DNA of 64,000 bases from contig NZ_PHNC01000029.1 of NCBI RefSeq assembly GCF_003121295.1, positions 1,302,001-1,366,000 of the forward strand, read 5' to 3'. Position numbers and translations under genes: made by a program. Below are positions 62,151-64,000 of the stretch, one piece after another. Position 1 is the stretch's first letter; each line of letters starts with the position of its first letter. The DNA comes from Streptomyces orinoci. GTDB taxonomy: Bacteria; Actinomycetota; Actinomycetes; Streptomycetales; Streptomycetaceae. A model generated the notes under the pieces. That model searched no databases. It saw nothing but the letters and a program-made list of their open reading frames with translations, and was not told where the DNA came from.

Positions 62151-63062
62151 ATGAGCTTTGGGCAGGGGGGGCCGGACGGGGCCCATGGGCAGTTCGGGCC
62201 ACCGCCGCAGACGCCGCCGGCTCCGCCGCCCGCGCAGATGCCGGTGCAGACGCCGGCGCAGTTCCCGCCGCCGTCGCAGACGCAGACGCCGGACTGGGCG
62301 GCGCTCGCGGAGGACACCGCGGCGCGCGACCGGCGGCGCAAGTGGCTGCTGCTGGGCGGCGGAGTGCTGGCCGCCGGGGCGGTGGCGGCGATCGTGGCGG
62401 TCGCGGTGGCCAGGACGGACCATGGCGGAGGCACCAAGGCGAGCGGGGACCATCCCCCGGCCTCCGCCACCGCCTCCGCCTCCGCCTCGCCGGAGCCCAC
62501 CTTCGCGCCGGTGGCGCCGCCCTCTCCGGTGGACCCCCGGGACCTGATATCCAGCGCGGACAAGGACAAGGCGCCGCTGTCCGCCGCGACCTTCTTCCCC
62601 GACCCCAAGACCAGCGTCGAGGGCCGGACCTACCAGCGGGCCGCCACCGACGACACCGCCGACTGCGCCTCGGTCACTCAGGGCGGACTGGGCCCGGTGC
62701 TCTCCGCCAACGGCTGCCGCAAGCTGCTGCGGGCCACCTATGTACGGGACGGGGTGGCGGTGACGGTCGGGGTGGCCGTCTTCGACACCAAGGCGGCGGC
62801 GGACAAGGCGAAGGCGCAGGCCACGGGGAATGTGCTGTCGCTGCCCGGCCCGTCCTTCTGCCGGGGGCCGGCGTGCCGGCTGACCACCAATGCGGAGGGG
62901 CGCTACGCGTACTTCACGGTGGCCGGCTACACGGATGGCAAGCCGGTCACCGCCGATGACACCGCCGCGCTGACCTCCGGCCGGGATATGAGCACTTACG
63001 CCTTCGCCCGCATCATGGCGCGGGGCCGCGCGGCGGCAGCGGTGGCCCCGCGGGGGGCGTAG
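62151..63062 (+). CDS. Membrane-anchored protein with Pro/Gln-rich cytoplasmic N terminus
   Basis: Predicted 303-aa protein. A Pro/Gln/Gly-rich N terminus (PPPQTPPAPPPAQMPVQTP) precedes one helix (LLLGGGVLAAGAVAAIVAVAV) and an extracytoplasmic domain of about 190 residues with four cysteines. No catalytic motif seen. The start may be ATG 62142 or 62151; no ribosome site is visible. It resembles other actinobacterial exported proteins of unknown function. Confidence 0.75.
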   Translation: MSFGQGGPDGAHGQFGPPPQTPPAPPPAQMPVQTPAQFPPPSQTQTPDWAALAEDTAARDRRRKWLLLGGGVLAAGAVAAIVAVAVARTDHGGGTKASGDHPPASATASASASPEPTFAPVAPPSPVDPRDLISSADKDKAPLSAATFFPDPKTSVEGRTYQRAATDDTADCASVTQGGLGPVLSANGCRKLLRATYVRDGVAVTVGVAVFDTKAAADKAKAQATGNVLSLPGPSFCRGPACRLTTNAEGRYAYFTVAGYTDGKPVTADDTAALTSGRDMSTYAFARIMARGRAAAAVAPRGA

Positions 63063-63250
63063 CGCTCGCGCTTTCCCCGCGCCCCTATCGCCTCGGGAGC
63101 CGACCACCGGGGTGCGCCCGGCGACGAAACGGCGTCTGCCGAGGACCGTTGCCGGTCGGCCGCGGGCCGTGGGCGGTTGCTCGCGCAGTTCCCCGCGCCC
63201 CTGAAGCGCCCTCCGGGCGCCCCGTCAGGGGCGGCTGCGATATGCGGCTC
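63063..63250. repeat. Dispersed repeat copies in the terminal gap
   Basis: The gap between the two final genes holds TTTCCCCGCGCCCCTA, then GACGAAACGGCGTCTGCCGA (also seen near 42357), GGCCGCGGGCCGTGG and GCGCAGTTCCCCGCGCCCC at about 63184. It is a composite of the same family as the 42-kb array. Confidence 0.8.
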
Positions 63251-63291
63251 CGCCGCGTGGGCGCGACCAGCCACCGCCAACCCGCAGCCGA

Positions 63292-64000
63292 TCAGCGCAC
63301 CGGCGTCCCCCGGACCCCCGCATCGCGATAGCCGTAGCCGTCATCCTCGTCATCGTCATCGGGTGACGGATCCCACGACGGCCCCAACGACGCCTCCGGC
63401 GCACCCGGCGTATCCGGCGCACCCGGCACACCAGGCGCACCGGATTCCACCCACACCGGCCCCGCCCGCCGAATCCGCTCCACCTGGGCCGCGACCAAGG
63501 GCAACGGCACCCGCACCACCCCCGGCTCCCGGATCTCCCCCAAGCTCGTGGCGAAGAACATCGCCAAGCTCTGCCCGGACCGCACCACGGTGACCACGCT
63601 CGGCGCCTGCTCCACCGCGTTGTCCAGCCGGTATGCCACCGCCTCGTCCCCCAGCCGGGGCGCCGGCAGCACCTCCACCCTGCGGAACTCCTGGTTCTCG
63701 CCCTCACCGGTACGCATCCGGAACCCCCCGGCGCAGGCGGCCGCCGAGTCCCGCAGCCGCCGGAACGTATCGCCCGCCTGGGCCGCGTCCCGGTACGCCG
63801 AGACCCGGATCGTGCCCAGCAGCCCCTCGAAGTCCTCGGCCTCCTCGGACTTGGTGAAGGTATCGGTCAGCGAGGCCACCGGCCGCGGCTCCGGCGCGGA
63901 GCCCAGCGCGGTCACCAGCGGCCGGCATGGCACATCCTCGGTACTCGGCCTGCCCCGCCCCGCGGAGCCCGGCTCCGCCTTCTCCACCACATAGCCGGGA
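63292..64000 (-). CDS. Protein of unknown function, 5' end outside window
   Basis: The frame is open to the right edge (about 235 codons visible; upstream codons PGYVVEKAEPGS continue past GTG 63990). The sequence resembles actinobacterial exported sensor-like proteins: a paired-cysteine pattern (VPCRPL, AACAGG), a strand-rich domain of about 160 residues, and an acidic C terminus (PSPDDDDEDDGYGY). The signal peptide would lie outside the window. No enzymatic motif. Confidence 0.7.
   Translation of the reverse strand, partial: PGYVVEKAEPGSAGRGRPSTEDVPCRPLVTALGSAPEPRPVASLTDTFTKSEEAEDFEGLLGTIRVSAYRDAAQAGDTFRRLRDSAAACAGGFRMRTGEGENQEFRRVEVLPAPRLGDEAVAYRLDNAVEQAPSVVTVVRSGQSLAMFFATSLGEIREPGVVRVPLPLVAAQVERIRRAGPVWVESGAPGVPGAPDTPGAPEASLGPSWDPSPDDDDEDDGYGYRDAGVRGTPVR

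Overview
The window is very high-GC DNA with strong third-position G/C preference, frequent GTG starts and dense packing on both strands. It carries the sporulation regulators whiD and bldM next to an ECF-type sigma factor, the pair guaB/guaB3, a groES-groEL1 operon under two CIRCE operators, a CoaA-GlmS-AcpS-Alr-TsaE-TsaB-RimI-TsaD housekeeping block, and rplM-rpsI-glmM. This combination points to a chromosomal core region of Streptomyces or a close relative in Streptomycetaceae. The species cannot be fixed from the sequence. No tRNA, rRNA, CRISPR array, integrase or replication origin was seen.

Layout from left to right. 1-5.1 kb: a pseudokinase cut by the window edge, an active membrane Ser/Thr kinase and glpD. 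5.1-7.8 kb: a nucleotide-sugar dehydrogenase-like gene that lacks its catalytic cysteine, and an MreB-family gene. 7.9-13 kb: guaB3, guaB, a sigma factor, bldM and whiD. 13-24.6 kb: small metabolic and regulatory genes (LysR/MOSC pair, SDR, groEL1/groES, polysaccharide deacetylase, THUMP-like methyltransferase, NmrA/AraC pair, nadE, hydrolase). 24.8-29.8 kb: small secreted and membrane proteins, an AraC regulator and an XRE-DUF397 pair.

29.8-38 kb is an accessory island. Two WXG100-like helical proteins precede a 576-aa polymorphic toxin with a predicted RNase A-like C-terminal domain. Then come a probable immunity gene, an orphan half of the same toxin domain, a CdiI-like immunity gene, duplicated immunity and membrane-gene debris, an MBL-fold hydrolase, a lipoprotein, and two paralogous polyproline membrane proteins. 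38-46.6 kb returns to the core: tsaD-rimI-tsaB, a small protein under a predicted iron box, tsaE, a hydrolase, alr and nnr, with a 97-bp tandem repeat array between tsaE and the hydrolase.

46.7-49.9 kb encodes a 1094-aa protein with a trypsin-like protease domain, a NACHT NTPase and a C-terminal LRR-like region. This is the architecture of a bacterial NLR immune protein and is the strongest candidate for a defence system here. 50-60.3 kb holds RidA, LCP, acpS, glmS, seven 19-bp direct repeats, coaA, an IS5-family element inserted exactly at the glmM stop codon, glmM, rpsI and rplM. The right end has an ABC-F protein and two secreted or membrane-anchored proteins of unknown function, the last cut by the edge.
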